Source of the DNA: Paenibacillus sp. FSL K6-1330
GTDB lineage: Bacteria; Bacillota; Bacilli; Paenibacillales; Paenibacillaceae
Reading direction: 5' to 3'
NCBI RefSeq assembly: GCF_037976825.1
Contig: NZ_CP150269.1
Location: 4,229,501 to 4,293,500 of the forward strand
DNA: 64,000 nt
The notes under the pieces are model-generated. The model was not told the origin of the DNA. It searched no databases and saw only the letters and a program-made list of their open reading frames with translations. Positions 8,410-17,941 of this stretch are shown here, in pieces. The number at the start of each line of letters is the position of its first letter. Position 1 is the first letter of the stretch. The position numbers and the translations under genes were made by a program.

Positions 8410-8962
8410 GACTACACTCCTTTAGTGGGTTAATATACGAGGTACAACCGAATCTTTACATTTAGAAATTCCATTCGAACAAAAACTCCTAAAACATATT
8501 CCCTCCTTTTACCATAGTTACAATTATTATCTTCCTGGTGTTAAAATCTGTCAACAATAAATATAACAGGATTCGATAGAACGAAAATTGCCGAAAACTA
8601 CGTCCAGATGGTATTAGAAAATTATAAGGATGGATCAGAGTCTCGATAACCGCGGCTTCATCTACGTAGATATTCTTGTTCACGACAAAAGGAGCTGTAA
8701 CCTCTAAAGGTCACTAGCTCCTTGTATTCATGACTTGGTAATATGCTTGATGGTTCCTATGCGCACGATAACCAGCCTGGGACACTTCGTATAAGCTTCC
8801 ACACTTCATTCGGTATGTCGATTTTCTGTTGATCCTTTTTTCTGCTGATCCTTTAACGAATGGGGCGTTCGGATATTCATCCTCGCTTATTATAACTGGA
8901 AAAACATCCCGTGGCAGACGGATGTACTAGATCTGAAGCCGCTGTGGTCCAGGCTTGAAGCA
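8410..8962. other. Gene-poor gap upstream of the carrier-protein operon
   Basis: About 550 bases without a convincing gene. It holds the presumed promoter of the minus-strand operon (a TATATT near 8427-8435 on the minus strand, with only a weak -35), a strong AAAGGAGG at 8501-8509 leading into ATG-TTT-TAG on the minus strand, and the hairpin at 8689-8723. At 8846-8960 a short plus-strand open stretch resembles nothing I know. A repeated TGATCCTTT occurs at about 8830-8855. Confidence 0.5.
8689..8723 (-). terminator. Rho-independent terminator downstream of the MFS gene
   Basis: An AAGGAGCT arm (8689-8696) pairs with AGCTCCTT (8716-8723), with extra pairing inside (aacct/aggt). On the minus strand the stem is followed by TTTTG. 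It would end the MFS transcript and insulate the carrier-protein operon. Confidence 0.7.
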
Positions 8963-10222
8963 TTAATCCGAAGTGGCTTCTTGTTCTTTTGGCAGTGGCA
9001 AACCCGCTTCAACCAATCGCTTGTTCCGAGCGAAGAATACCGTAAGTACGAGCATAAACAGTCCGGTACCGATCAGCAGCCATTCGATTTTAACCACATC
9101 AGCAAGCGGTCCGAATATCAACATCCCGATGGGCATCATGGAAGTCGAGATCATCCCGAAGACACCGAATATACGTCCCAGATAATTTTCGTCCACCTTC
9201 TCCTGCAGCATGACGGTCGTCGGCGTATTAAATATAGGCATCGCTACTCCGAACACAGCCATGATGGCTAAGTAAATCCAGAATACAGGTACAATGCCGA
9301 GCGCAAAAGTAGACGCGGCCATGATGAAGCTGGCTATGGACATCGTGTACACTTTATTTTTGAACCCGCCCCATGACGCGATGATCCCTCCTCCTGCCAT
9401 CATGCCGACGGAAAACGCGATTTCGATTGCCGTTAAGCGCCATACATCGTCACCGAAGCTGCGGGTAACCTGCAGCGGAGTCAGAAAGGCAGCAGGTGCC
9501 ATGAGCACAAAGAAAAATGCGAAGAAGATAAAAAAGGATTTTAAAAAGGCATGCTGTTTTATATACGCCAAGCCCTCCTTGAAGTCGTCCAGGTAGCCTG
9601 TACTTTGTATATCAGATGCCTTTTTGTGCAGCGGAATTTTGAGAAAGACAAACAAGGTAAAGATCGCGATCGCAGCCGTAACGACGTCGATAAAAAAAAT
9701 CATTTCGATCGTTGCCATCGTAAGCAAAGCTGCGCTGACAATAGGCGCTACGAACATGGTGAGTGCTTGCAGGCTGCCGTTAATACCGTTAACTTTCGTT
9801 AGCTTCTCTTGCGGTACAATTTGAGGCAATATCGCCCCGACCGCTGGTGTCTGAATGCCTGCCCCGAGTGCACGTACGGCAGAAATGACAAACAGCAGCC
9901 AAACCGCTTGGTAGCCAAGCATAAACGTAATGGCCAAAATTAGCGTAACCACCGCGATCATAGCATCCGCAATCATAATGAGCGATTTACGATTGAAGCG
10001 GTCCGCCCATACGCCCGCAAACGGCGACAGCAAAAACGTCGGAATGAATCCGCAAATAATATACAGCGTCATCATCATGCCTGACTGCGTAGTCAGCGTG
10101 ATGTACCACATAATGGCATATTGCACCAAGGCAGAACCAAACAGTGAGAGTGTCTGGCTGCTTAAGAAGAGAATGATATTCCTTTTCCAATGGATTTTCT
10201 TATCATCTTCGGTTTCTGACAT
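8963..10222 (-). CDS. MFS transporter, drug or macrolide efflux type
   Basis: 419 aa with about twelve hydrophobic spans and a cytoplasmic loop in the middle (IPLHKKASDIQS). It has the MFS motif A equivalent AGVWADRFNRKSL between helices 2 and 3 and a related GPLAD near helix 9. The pattern is that of the MFS_3/MefA-like efflux group, proton-driven exporters of small molecules. The second ATG (10222) has better spacing from AAAGGGTGG than the first (10225). It lies alone between two gaps, upstream of and co-directional with the carrier-protein operon but separated by a terminator. It might give self-resistance to that product, but this is speculation. Confidence 0.85.
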   Translation of the reverse strand: MSETEDDKKIHWKRNIILFLSSQTLSLFGSALVQYAIMWYITLTTQSGMMMTLYIICGFIPTFLLSPFAGVWADRFNRKSLIMIADAMIAVVTLILAITFMLGYQAVWLLFVISAVRALGAGIQTPAVGAILPQIVPQEKLTKVNGINGSLQALTMFVAPIVSAALLTMATIEMIFFIDVVTAAIAIFTLFVFLKIPLHKKASDIQSTGYLDDFKEGLAYIKQHAFLKSFFIFFAFFFVLMAPAAFLTPLQVTRSFGDDVWRLTAIEIAFSVGMMAGGGIIASWGGFKNKVYTMSIASFIMAASTFALGIVPVFWIYLAIMAVFGVAMPIFNTPTTVMLQEKVDENYLGRIFGVFGMISTSMMPIGMLIFGPLADVVKIEWLLIGTGLFMLVLTVFFARNKRLVEAGLPLPKEQEATSD

Positions 10223-10421
10223 CATCCCACCCTTTCGTGTATTATCTCACGCGATTTACACTTATTTTAACTTAAAACATCATGTGACATTTCTTCTTAA
10301 TTGCTCATTTTACGTCCATCAGAACGGCGGCCGATCCAATGATTTATGTTCCGATCCTTTGGTTACAATTCCTATGTGTCTCATTGAACTGTATAGGCGA
10401 ACATGAAATTTCCGATATCTC

Positions 10422-10832
10422 CTATGCTCGTTTGGAGCGCATCGCCTTTACTTGAGCAATGCCTTTATCGTTCATGAGTTTTGCGTATTCCTCTGACTCT
10501 ACGGCATAAATCGCGACTTTCCCTTGAGCGTCATGATGAATACCCCAGCCAAAGCGTTTGCTCAAGGACGAGGTTCGGAGACAAGGCTGCCCTTTGGAGA
10601 AGAACTTCTCGCGAGCGAATACTCTATCATTTTCCGAGATATGATTGCGCGCGGCAAACACTTCAAATAACACATCCTCTTGCGTGTATTGGTAGGGATG
10701 GTTCGATATCATCTCATACTGAATAACCGGTATGGTCTTAGACTCACCTTTTGCCTTCGGAATTTTAGCCGCGCTAACAGGGCAGTCTTCAGAAACTTGA
10801 ATAAAGGTATTGTAATAATTCATATCTTTCAT
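10422..10832 (-). CDS. DUF6157-like small protein
   Basis: 136 aa, soluble and basic at the C-terminus. The N-terminal YYNTFIQVSEDCPV and the central YTQEDVLFEVFAARN block match a family of small uncharacterised proteins (DUF6157) widespread in Bacteria. The conserved FFSKGQPCLRTSSLSKRFGWGIHHD segment suggests a compact alpha/beta fold; no catalytic motif is evident. The ATG follows GGGAGG by 13 bases; a second ATG two codons later is possible. It is monocistronic with no link to neighbours. Function unknown. Confidence 0.7.
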   Translation of the reverse strand: MKDMNYYNTFIQVSEDCPVSAAKIPKAKGESKTIPVIQYEMISNHPYQYTQEDVLFEVFAARNHISENDRVFAREKFFSKGQPCLRTSSLSKRFGWGIHHDAQGKVAIYAVESEEYAKLMNDKGIAQVKAMRSKRA

Positions 10833-11242
10833 ATTATAAGAATTACCTCCCGTTCATTTTTAGTTCTCTCTCATCCTGCCCTTTCCATATAAACATAATA
10901 TCCTCATTTTCTTTGCAGAGATAGTGGTTTTCTCAGGACAACAACTTACGTCGTAACATAAAGTTCTCCCGTCTACATTGCATATTGTTCTCCTTACTAG
11001 AGATAACTTTTTGGATTGTAATATAATTTATTGTAGCGCCATTATATAAGACACATAGATGCACGACATGTTTCTTGTATCGCTATATCTCCTTTCCAAT
11101 TTATCTACTTTTGGAAACATTAATATAATCTGAATATTTATCGCCAGGTGCGAAAAATATTTAAATTATAGAGAAACCCATATGGGAAACCAATGATACT
11201 TTGGGGCATTTTACGAGATAGAAGCTGTTAGACTAACTACGT

Positions 11243-11422
11243 GCGGACCGTGATTCCGCTATTCGTAAGCAAAGGGGCTTAATATAAGGTTAAGCGGACA
11301 CAGATTCCGCTATTTCCTGATATACCACCCTAAAAACAGGAGAAACCGAGAATAACGGATTCTGTGTCCGCGAAGTCTTGAATTTGGTACATTTATTCGG
11401 AAATAGCGGATCTCCTGTCCGC
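11243..11422. repeat. Four-copy dispersed repeat, two copies in each orientation
   Basis: Copies at 11243-11263 and 11294-11314 read gcggac-N3-gattccgctatt on the plus strand. Copies at 11351-11371 and 11402-11422 are reverse complements. The middle two form a long imperfect inverted repeat (11294-11371). I recall similar gcggac/attccgctatt elements as recurrent intergenic repeats in Paenibacillus genomes, but could not check this. Confidence 0.7.
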
Positions 11423-11518
11423 ATACATCAGACGCACACCGCATACAGCAGACGCACACCGTATACATCAGTGCACACTGCATACATCAAATGCACACTG
11501 CATACTTCAGTGCACACT
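11421..11518. repeat. Tandem array of five 19-20 bp units
   Basis: Units gcatacatcagacgcacacc-like at 11421, 11441, 11461, 11480 and 11500, alternately 19 or 20 bases long, with a partial sixth. There are no spacers between units, so it is not a CRISPR array. The first unit abuts the last dispersed repeat copy. Confidence 0.85.
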
Positions 11519-11716
11519 GCCCATCAATTGTCCCGACGTTTGCATTTATTGAATAGGTATTGCCATTACCAGCTCTTTCGTGGAGTTTTTCGAGCTTATC
11601 CATTCTGTTCAGGTTGAGTTTCCGTCAAGCAACTCTTCATTATGGGCCTATATCCGGCACGTTGTATTTTCCCGTTATATGAAAAACAAACTCCAAAACG
11701 GCTGGAAGAAGCGGCA

Positions 11717-11742
11717 GGGACCCGTCGATTGACGAGTCCCTG
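11717..11742. terminator. Probable terminator hairpin after the GH2 gene
   Basis: An agggac-cgtc arm pairs with gacg-gtccct around a short gatt loop (11717-11742). The T-rich side is on the plus strand, yet the only nearby gene is on the minus strand and ends at 11819, so its use as a terminator for GH2 is plausible but not clear-cut. Confidence 0.45.
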
Positions 11743-11818
11743 TTCTTTCCATGCCTATATCTCATGAGAAAACATAACCTATTCCAGAAAAAAGTATGGT
11801 TGTACGTTCTCTATTCGC

Positions 11819-13585
11819 TTACGCCAAGTTTATGCTTCGAATTGAGTCCATGTTCACTTTCGGTTTACGATCGATCGTCAGCAAGCCGTTCACTTCCTGC
11901 TGCACGTCCGTAATTTGTGTATAGCAGAATCCGCTCACGTAGGGTAAATTTTTTATGGCTTGCGTAATTCCCTCGTATCGCTTCAAAAATTCCTCCTCGT
12001 TGCGAACCTGATTGCCGTAACCCCAACCCTCTTCGCTTGTGAAGGCGATGCCGCCATATTCGCTGATGATCACAGGCTGGCCTCGATAGCCATAACCCTG
12101 TGCGAATGGATAACGATGCTTGTTATGCGCAAATTCGTTGCCTAACAGCGCGTCTTTGTCCCGATATCGCTCTTCCAGCATAGCGCCTATCTCTTCATAA
12201 TCGTGGAGTGTGATGATATCCGAAATCGTATGCTCCCAGCCATCGTTCACGATGACCGGCCGCATCTGGTCGAATGCCTTGGTCAAATGATAGATCGATT
12301 CGGTAAATTGTTGCTGCTTGCGGTCGGTGGCTATGTCGGTTATCCCCCAGGACTCGTTGAACGGTACCCATGCGATAATGGAAGGATGATTGTAATGCTG
12401 CCGGACAACAGCCATCCACTCATTCGTGAATCGCTCCACCGCATCGTCCCCGAATTCGTAGGTCGACGGCATTTCCGACCATACCAGCAGCCCTTTGCGG
12501 TCGCACCAATATAAGTAACGGGGATCTTCCAGCTTCTGATGCTTGCGCACGCCGTTAAAGCCTAGGGCAAGCGTTTTGTCGATGTCTTCCAGCAGCGCTT
12601 CCTCCGACGGAGGCGTCAGATGCGTATCGTTCCAATAGCCCTGGTCCAGCAGCAATCTCTGATAGATCGGCGTATGATTCAATATAATTTGATCGCCTAC
12701 GATCCGGATGCTCCGCATGCCGAAATATGAATAGACCGTATCGATGGGATTACCGTTTTGTTTCAGGATCATCTCGACATCGTATAAATTCGGATGATTC
12801 GGATGCCATGGCTTGATCTTCCATTCCCCTACCGCTTCGTTGACGACGCTTACGTCAACCGTTACGGTTCCTCGCTCCACACTCGTTTCCGTCGAGCGGA
12901 TCAGCTTCCCGTCAAACCGGATGATCGTCTGAAGGGTTAATCCATCATAATCATGCCCGGAATTGCCGAGTTCATAATGGAAGTTCGCTGCCCCGCGCTC
13001 AAGCTCAGGAGTTATTTTCACCCGGTTGATATGAATCGGATTCACGTACTCCATCCATACGGTCTGCCATATCCCCGTCGTCTGCACATACCAGCAGCCG
13101 AAGTTGTCCTTCATCCATCGCTGCTTGCCGCGCGGTTGGGTACAGCTGTTGCTGTCCACAGCTCGAACAGTAATCCTGTTCTCTCGGCCAAGCTCGACCG
13201 CCTCGGTAATATCGAAGGAAAAGGCTGCGTATCCTCCCTCATGCGTACCGATTTTGTTGCCGTTGACCCACAGGGTCGCCGAGTAATCGACCGCTTGAAA
13301 ATGCAGCAAGACACGTTTGCCTGCTTCCTTAGCAGGTATGGCAACCATCCGCTCATACCATACGCAGGGATGGAACGATTCATCTGCTATACCGCTTGCT
13401 TTCGTCTCGAACGCGAAGGGGACCGTAATTTTGCGGTCGGCTTCAAGACGGTCGTACCACTTGCCATCTTCCCCTTCCCATGCATCGTCGAACCGGAAAT
13501 CCCATTCCCCGTTCAGATTTTCCCAGTTTTCACGTACCAATTGCGGTCTGGGATAGTCTTTAATATATTTGTGCGAGCTAGACAT
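11819..13585 (-). CDS. Glycoside hydrolase family 2 enzyme
   Basis: 588 aa with the GH2 order: sugar-binding jelly-roll domain (about 20-185, including YSATLWVNGNKIG), an immunoglobulin-like domain (190-295) and a TIM barrel (300-588). Acid/base Glu 411 is in FNESWG and nucleophile Glu 509 in ISEYGG. No signal peptide, so it is cytoplasmic. Family activities include beta-galactosidase, beta-glucuronidase and alpha-L-arabinopyranosidase; which applies cannot be told. It is the last gene of the locus encoding a GH43 lipoprotein and an oligosaccharide importer, so it likely cleaves imported arabinan or arabinogalactan fragments. Confidence 0.88.
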   Translation of the reverse strand: MSSSHKYIKDYPRPQLVRENWENLNGEWDFRFDDAWEGEDGKWYDRLEADRKITVPFAFETKASGIADESFHPCVWYERMVAIPAKEAGKRVLLHFQAVDYSATLWVNGNKIGTHEGGYAAFSFDITEAVELGRENRITVRAVDSNSCTQPRGKQRWMKDNFGCWYVQTTGIWQTVWMEYVNPIHINRVKITPELERGAANFHYELGNSGHDYDGLTLQTIIRFDGKLIRSTETSVERGTVTVDVSVVNEAVGEWKIKPWHPNHPNLYDVEMILKQNGNPIDTVYSYFGMRSIRIVGDQIILNHTPIYQRLLLDQGYWNDTHLTPPSEEALLEDIDKTLALGFNGVRKHQKLEDPRYLYWCDRKGLLVWSEMPSTYEFGDDAVERFTNEWMAVVRQHYNHPSIIAWVPFNESWGITDIATDRKQQQFTESIYHLTKAFDQMRPVIVNDGWEHTISDIITLHDYEEIGAMLEERYRDKDALLGNEFAHNKHRYPFAQGYGYRGQPVIISEYGGIAFTSEEGWGYGNQVRNEEEFLKRYEGITQAIKNLPYVSGFCYTQITDVQQEVNGLLTIDRKPKVNMDSIRSINLA

Positions 13586-13622
13586 TATGTTCCACTCTCC
13601 ATCTTCTGTAAGTTTATCGTAT

Positions 13623-16106
13623 CTATTTCGTACCTATGGATTCCACCGTCAAGTCGCCGAGCTCGATCTGCTCCACATGAACCGATCGCAGGCCTACTCT
13701 CCCCTGCATGAATGCCTGGGGATCATCGTATGTCAGGACCGGCTCTTCCCCGTCCTGCACATATACGCGAATCGTGCCTCGGACCGCCTCGATGCGCAAG
13801 CTTACCGGCTCGTTTGGTTCCAGCGAAACCTTGACGCTATGCAGCAATTCGGAATCGTAATTATGTTTGTACAGCTCGAGTTTCGTCGCGCTGACCGCAA
13901 GGAAATATCCCATCAGCGAATCGCTCACTTGATCCCGGAAATCCGACTCGTTAGTCACTCGGAAGAGCACGCCCGCCTGACCGGACGGATCGTCGCCCAG
14001 CTTCACGGTCGTCCGGATACGATAGTCGGTCCAAAGGGGGCTTCCTCCATACATCTTTGCATCGGAATTAGCAGCCCCGGCAAAACCGCCGACAGTTTCG
14101 ATCCACTGGCCGTGGACATCCTCGGAGCTTGTTTGTTCCAAAAGATGCTCCAACTTGAACGTATGCTCGTCGACCAGCTCGAAGTCCATCGTTTTCCATT
14201 CCATCGTATGGTCGCTGTCCAATTGAATGGCAAGGCTATGTAATCCCTTTTCAAGCTTTAGGGATCCAACCCGAATTTTAACCCAGGGTTCGTTACCGGA
14301 GTAATGGCTGCCGTCGACTTTATAGTTTCCGGCTTTCTTATCGTCCACGAGCAGCTTGAAGGATGCCGGCCCCGCTCCGGCCTTGACCGTTAGGTCCAGC
14401 GCATACATGCCGGATTCCGACACGTTCACCGCATAACGCAACCAGTCGCCTTTTTCCGTCAGCGATGCCGAGTAGCTCCCATCCTCTGCCACCTGGATCG
14501 CCGTACCGTCAGAACTACGCCATGCGCTTGCTGCCGATGGATGACGGACCGAGAATCCTCTGCCTTCGCCGCTTAAGTAATGCACCGCTTCAATGCTGCC
14601 CGGAAGCGGTTTTGCCGTTTCGAAATCACTGCTGCCGGAAGCGTGATTCGAGAATGCCGTATACGAAAAGCTCGGCTCGCCGGTTTCGTATCGATAACCG
14701 ATTTTGCCTGATCCAAACGGTTCCGCTGATTGATCGAGCTTCAGAGTGCCGTCCAGGTAAACCCGGAGCCGATCTCCTCCGCGCTCGACGCGAATCGTGT
14801 GCAGCTTGGACCAATCCGTGTCTTCGGAAATCTTCGCCGTTGCAAGCACATCGCGTGTTCCACCCTCCATCCTGCCCACGGATATCCGGTTTAGCTCGGG
14901 CTCGATTTCGGCGAATCCGTATTGATTCGCTTCCTGATACGCAAACAAAGCCGCGACGCGAGCCTTCGATGGGACCACGTTATATTCGGCCGTATACATT
15001 TGATCCGTGCTCTCCTTGCTCACGATTTGTGCCATTCCTCCAGAATTCACTGCTTCCCACCGGCTTTGATTGATGGCGGCTGCATCCAGCCTATCGGCAA
15101 AGACCGGCCCTCCCGGAACGGGCTGGTCGTAATTCGTAGGCCCCAGAATCTCCATCTTGTCTCCGTTGAAGACCAGCCTGTCGATGTTCATGCGACGGAC
15201 AGGCGGGCCTTCCTGAGATCTTCCCGTCAAGTTATGATATACGAGATAATAGGAATCCAGATCGGGTCCGAGTACGGTCGAGCTGTGGCCGAGCCCGTAG
15301 AACTCCGGCTTGGTACTAATCACAAGCGGGTTGTTGACCGGAACGGTATACGGACCGAGCGGCGAATCATGGGACACGGCATAGTGAATGCGATAACCTT
15401 TGCTGAACACGTGATTGCCGGTATACGTCATGTAATAGGTTCCGTTCCGTTTGATAATCATGGACCCTTCCGTCCAATGTCCCAGATAGGGCCCTGGGAT
15501 CGTCTGACCCACCCCGAATTCGGCGGGGCCGTCCATGGGAACGCCGACAATGCCTGACGAACCTGCATGCGTGAACAGCCATGAGCCGTCATCGTCGATA
15601 AACACCGAGCCGTCGATACTCATCCCGACGTTCTCGGAGATCCGTTCGAACGGGCCTGTCGGCGATTCGCTGCGAAACACATAATGCCCCTTTCCTGCCG
15701 GAGACGTATAGAGATAGAACCAGCCGTTCCAGTAAATCACTTCTGGTGCGTAGGCGCCGGTCGATACGGGATCCTCCGTCACCAGACCCGCATACTTCCA
15801 ATCGACCAGATTGTCCGATATCCAAGCCTTGATGCCCGTCCGGTGATCCTTCGTGCTGACATACAAATAATAGCGGCCGTCATGCCGTAATACATACGGG
15901 TCCCCATTGCCGTAATCCTCCCATTCTTCCTCTAGGGAAGGAAAAGGATTGGCGTACATCTTTTCGTTGTAAATGTCCAAATCGACCGCCTCCGGTTTCG
16001 TTCTTGAATCGCATCCCGACAATGCCAATCCGGCCAGTAATCCTAACGTGCCAAGACAACAAACGATCTTCGTCAGGCGCGGCATACTTATCGGCACATG
16101 CCTCAC
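13623..16106 (-). CDS. GH43 lipoprotein with CBM6-like and concanavalin-like modules
   Basis: 827 aa. A lipobox (LALSGC, Cys 32) ends the signal peptide. The five-bladed GH43 domain (about 50-330) shows the three acidic residues of the family: base Asp 69 (NGDPY), modulator Asp 165 (SIDGS) and acid Glu 213 (WTEGS). A beta-sandwich region (340-490) follows, then a CBM6-like domain (500-640) and a C-terminal LamG/DUF1080-like domain (650-827). It is expected to cleave arabinan or arabinoxylan at the cell surface. It starts with GTG overlapping the permease stop as GTGA; a GTG at 16097 is an alternative. It belongs to the importer operon. Confidence 0.87.
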   Translation of the reverse strand: MRHVPISMPRLTKIVCCLGTLGLLAGLALSGCDSRTKPEAVDLDIYNEKMYANPFPSLEEEWEDYGNGDPYVLRHDGRYYLYVSTKDHRTGIKAWISDNLVDWKYAGLVTEDPVSTGAYAPEVIYWNGWFYLYTSPAGKGHYVFRSESPTGPFERISENVGMSIDGSVFIDDDGSWLFTHAGSSGIVGVPMDGPAEFGVGQTIPGPYLGHWTEGSMIIKRNGTYYMTYTGNHVFSKGYRIHYAVSHDSPLGPYTVPVNNPLVISTKPEFYGLGHSSTVLGPDLDSYYLVYHNLTGRSQEGPPVRRMNIDRLVFNGDKMEILGPTNYDQPVPGGPVFADRLDAAAINQSRWEAVNSGGMAQIVSKESTDQMYTAEYNVVPSKARVAALFAYQEANQYGFAEIEPELNRISVGRMEGGTRDVLATAKISEDTDWSKLHTIRVERGGDRLRVYLDGTLKLDQSAEPFGSGKIGYRYETGEPSFSYTAFSNHASGSSDFETAKPLPGSIEAVHYLSGEGRGFSVRHPSAASAWRSSDGTAIQVAEDGSYSASLTEKGDWLRYAVNVSESGMYALDLTVKAGAGPASFKLLVDDKKAGNYKVDGSHYSGNEPWVKIRVGSLKLEKGLHSLAIQLDSDHTMEWKTMDFELVDEHTFKLEHLLEQTSSEDVHGQWIETVGGFAGAANSDAKMYGGSPLWTDYRIRTTVKLGDDPSGQAGVLFRVTNESDFRDQVSDSLMGYFLAVSATKLELYKHNYDSELLHSVKVSLEPNEPVSLRIEAVRGTIRVYVQDGEEPVLTYDDPQAFMQGRVGLRSVHVEQIELGDLTVESIGTK

Positions 16107-16939
16107 CCCTTGATTCCGCTGATTGCCATCGACTCGATAAAATATCTTTGGCAGAAAAAGAACACGATGATTACCGGCACCATGGCGATGATAGCGGCAG
16201 CCATGATCATCGGATAGTCCGACTGGCCGATGTACATGGCCTGCATCGAGGCGATCAGCACTTGAATCGTTTGCTTCTCAGGCGTGTGCAAGTAAATCAG
16301 CGGACCAAGAAAATCATTCCAAATGCCCATAAAGCCAAGTGCGGCTTGAGCAGCGAGGGCCGGCTTCATGATAGGCAGCGCGATTTTGAAGAATATGCCC
16401 GGAAAGCTGCAGCCGTCGATCTTCGCCGCTTCGATCAATTCCGTCGGCATCGCGCTCTGCATATATTGCCTGATAAAAAAGATAACAACGATGTTGCCGA
16501 ACAGGCCGGGCACGATGAGCGGCAGCAGTGTGTCCACCCAATCCAGCCTGGAAAATCCGATATACTGCGGTATCATAACGACCGAATACGGAATCATCAT
16601 CGTTCCGAGCAAACCCATGAACAGCATGCCTTTGTAAGGAAATTCGAATTTACCGAACGCATAGGCAGACATCGCGGATACCAGCATCCCAATCGTTAGG
16701 ACGATCACCACGATGATCAAGCTGTTCATGAATCCGTGAAGCAAGGGCGACTCCAGCCAGACTTTTGCATAGTTATCGAACGTAATCGGATCGGGAATCC
16801 ACTGTGGCGGAATTTCAAATACGTTTCGCCGATCCTTTAATGAAGTCGAGATGGTCCATATGAACGGTGCGATCATAAAGATCGAACCGCAAAGCAACAG
16901 CAGCAGCGACCAGAGGTCCGTCATTTTTTCCCGTTTCAC
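16103..16939 (-). CDS. Sugar ABC importer permease, MalG type
   Basis: 278 aa with six transmembrane helices and the EAA loop (ELIEAAKIDGCSFPGIFFKIALPIMKP) that docks to the importer ATPase. The GTG at 16939 is the likely start because AGGGGGGAAATCT precedes it and it lies 12 bases after the previous stop; the frame continues to 16969 but overlaps the upstream gene. Together with the MalF-type permease and the binding protein it makes a CUT1 oligosaccharide importer. No ATPase gene is present in the locus, so a shared MsmX-like ATPase encoded elsewhere is presumed. Confidence 0.93.
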   Translation of the reverse strand: MKREKMTDLWSLLLLLCGSIFMIAPFIWTISTSLKDRRNVFEIPPQWIPDPITFDNYAKVWLESPLLHGFMNSLIIVVIVLTIGMLVSAMSAYAFGKFEFPYKGMLFMGLLGTMMIPYSVVMIPQYIGFSRLDWVDTLLPLIVPGLFGNIVVIFFIRQYMQSAMPTELIEAAKIDGCSFPGIFFKIALPIMKPALAAQAALGFMGIWNDFLGPLIYLHTPEKQTIQVLIASMQAMYIGQSDYPMIMAAAIIAMVPVIIVFFFCQRYFIESMAISGIKG

Positions 16940-16950
16940 AGATTTCCCCC

Positions 16951-17856
16951 CTAGTCTTGGTAAACCCATCGATTGGAAAGCTTAAATTGAATGAGCGTAA
17001 CGATAAAGATGAGAATGCCCAGTACCCAGGCCACCGCGCTGGCATAGCCCATATTGAAGTACTCGAACGCGTGCTGGAAAATATAATAGACGACCGTGGC
17101 ACCGCTGTATTCCGGCCCGCCATCCACCGCAAGCACGTAAATTTGGCTGAATGACTGGAACGCGCCAATGATACCCATGACGACGACGAAAAAATGGATC
17201 GGCGTGAGCAGCGGGATCGTAATTCGCGTCAGTTTGTGCCATGCACCAGCGCCATCGATTTCCGCAGCTTCATAATACGTTGAGGAGATCGATTGCAATC
17301 CTGCAAGGTACAGCACCATGTTCCCGCCGATGCCGCTCCACAGCCCGATCAGGATGAGCGAAGGCTTCACCCACTCCGGCTTGCCCAGCCAGTTAGGCCC
17401 GGTTATACCGAACGTTTCCCACAGGAAGTTGTTGAGCAATCCGTAATCCTGATTCAATATCCACTGCCACAGCAGTGATACCGCGATAATCGGCGATATG
17501 ACCGGAAGATAATAAATCGTCCGCATGAACGAGATGCCGGCAAATTTGCGGTTCATTAAGATGGCCAGCAGCATCGAGAGGATCATGCCGAGTGGAATGC
17601 CGATCATCAAATAGATCGTATTGTACAACGATTTGAACACTTTCTCGTCTTTCAACAGATCCTTATAGTTTCCGAGCCCCGACCACTGCGGATCGGTAAG
17701 CATATCCCATTTGTGAAAGCTGATATAGATCGAGAACAAGATCGGCACAAGGCCGAACAAAAGAAACCCGAGAACCGGCGGAGCCACGAACAGATACAAC
17801 CACGCCAGTTCTCTTCTGCGATACCCGCCAAGCTTGGTACCCATATTCCATTCCAC
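16951..17856 (-). CDS. Sugar ABC importer permease, MalF type
   Basis: 301 aa with six membrane helices. The EAA-type loop (YYEAAEIDGAGAWHKLTRITIPLLTP) is intact, and the N-terminal helix pair is typical of CUT1 permeases (LAWLYLFVAPPVLGF). It forms the heterodimeric channel with the following MalG-type permease. The gene lies 85 bases downstream of the binding-protein gene in the order typical for this transporter class. Substrate is inferred from the GH43 and GH2 neighbours to be an arabino- or galacto-oligosaccharide. Confidence 0.93.
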   Translation of the reverse strand: MEWNMGTKLGGYRRRELAWLYLFVAPPVLGFLLFGLVPILFSIYISFHKWDMLTDPQWSGLGNYKDLLKDEKVFKSLYNTIYLMIGIPLGMILSMLLAILMNRKFAGISFMRTIYYLPVISPIIAVSLLWQWILNQDYGLLNNFLWETFGITGPNWLGKPEWVKPSLILIGLWSGIGGNMVLYLAGLQSISSTYYEAAEIDGAGAWHKLTRITIPLLTPIHFFVVVMGIIGAFQSFSQIYVLAVDGGPEYSGATVVYYIFQHAFEYFNMGYASAVAWVLGILIFIVTLIQFKLSNRWVYQD

Positions 17857-17941
17857 CTTCGCCTGTATTCGTTATGACAGGATGTCCGTACGGCGGGAGG
17901 CACCGATTTGGATGGCTGACGCCCCCCTGCCTTTTACGGCA

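Larger units (their letters stand above)
10833..11818. other. Repeat-rich intergenic region
   Basis: Nearly 1 kb with no recognisable gene. The right half holds four copies of a gcggac-gattccgctatt repeat and then a five-unit tandem array; the left half (10833-11230) is AT-rich and shows nothing assignable. A short plus-strand open frame across the tandem array (11378-11617) has low-complexity content created by the repeats and is not regarded as a gene. Confidence 0.6.

Noticed and set aside
8489..8683. 64-aa minus-strand frame upstream of the acyl carrier protein
   Set aside because: Lacks a ribosome site at its start and has no similarity; only the ATG-TTT-TAG end with its strong site is noted as a possible leader.
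8846..8960. Possible gene fragment reading YYNWKNIPWQTDVLDLKPLW
   Set aside because: Looks protein-like but matches no family I know and has no start; not enough to call a pseudogene.
11421..11518. Possible CRISPR array
   Set aside because: Units are contiguous without spacers, and there are no cas genes.
12953..15557. Long plus-strand open frames opposite the GH2 and GH43 genes
   Set aside because: Products have no recognisable domains, are rich in Arg/His/Pro as expected for antisense frames, and lie wholly on well-supported minus-strand genes.
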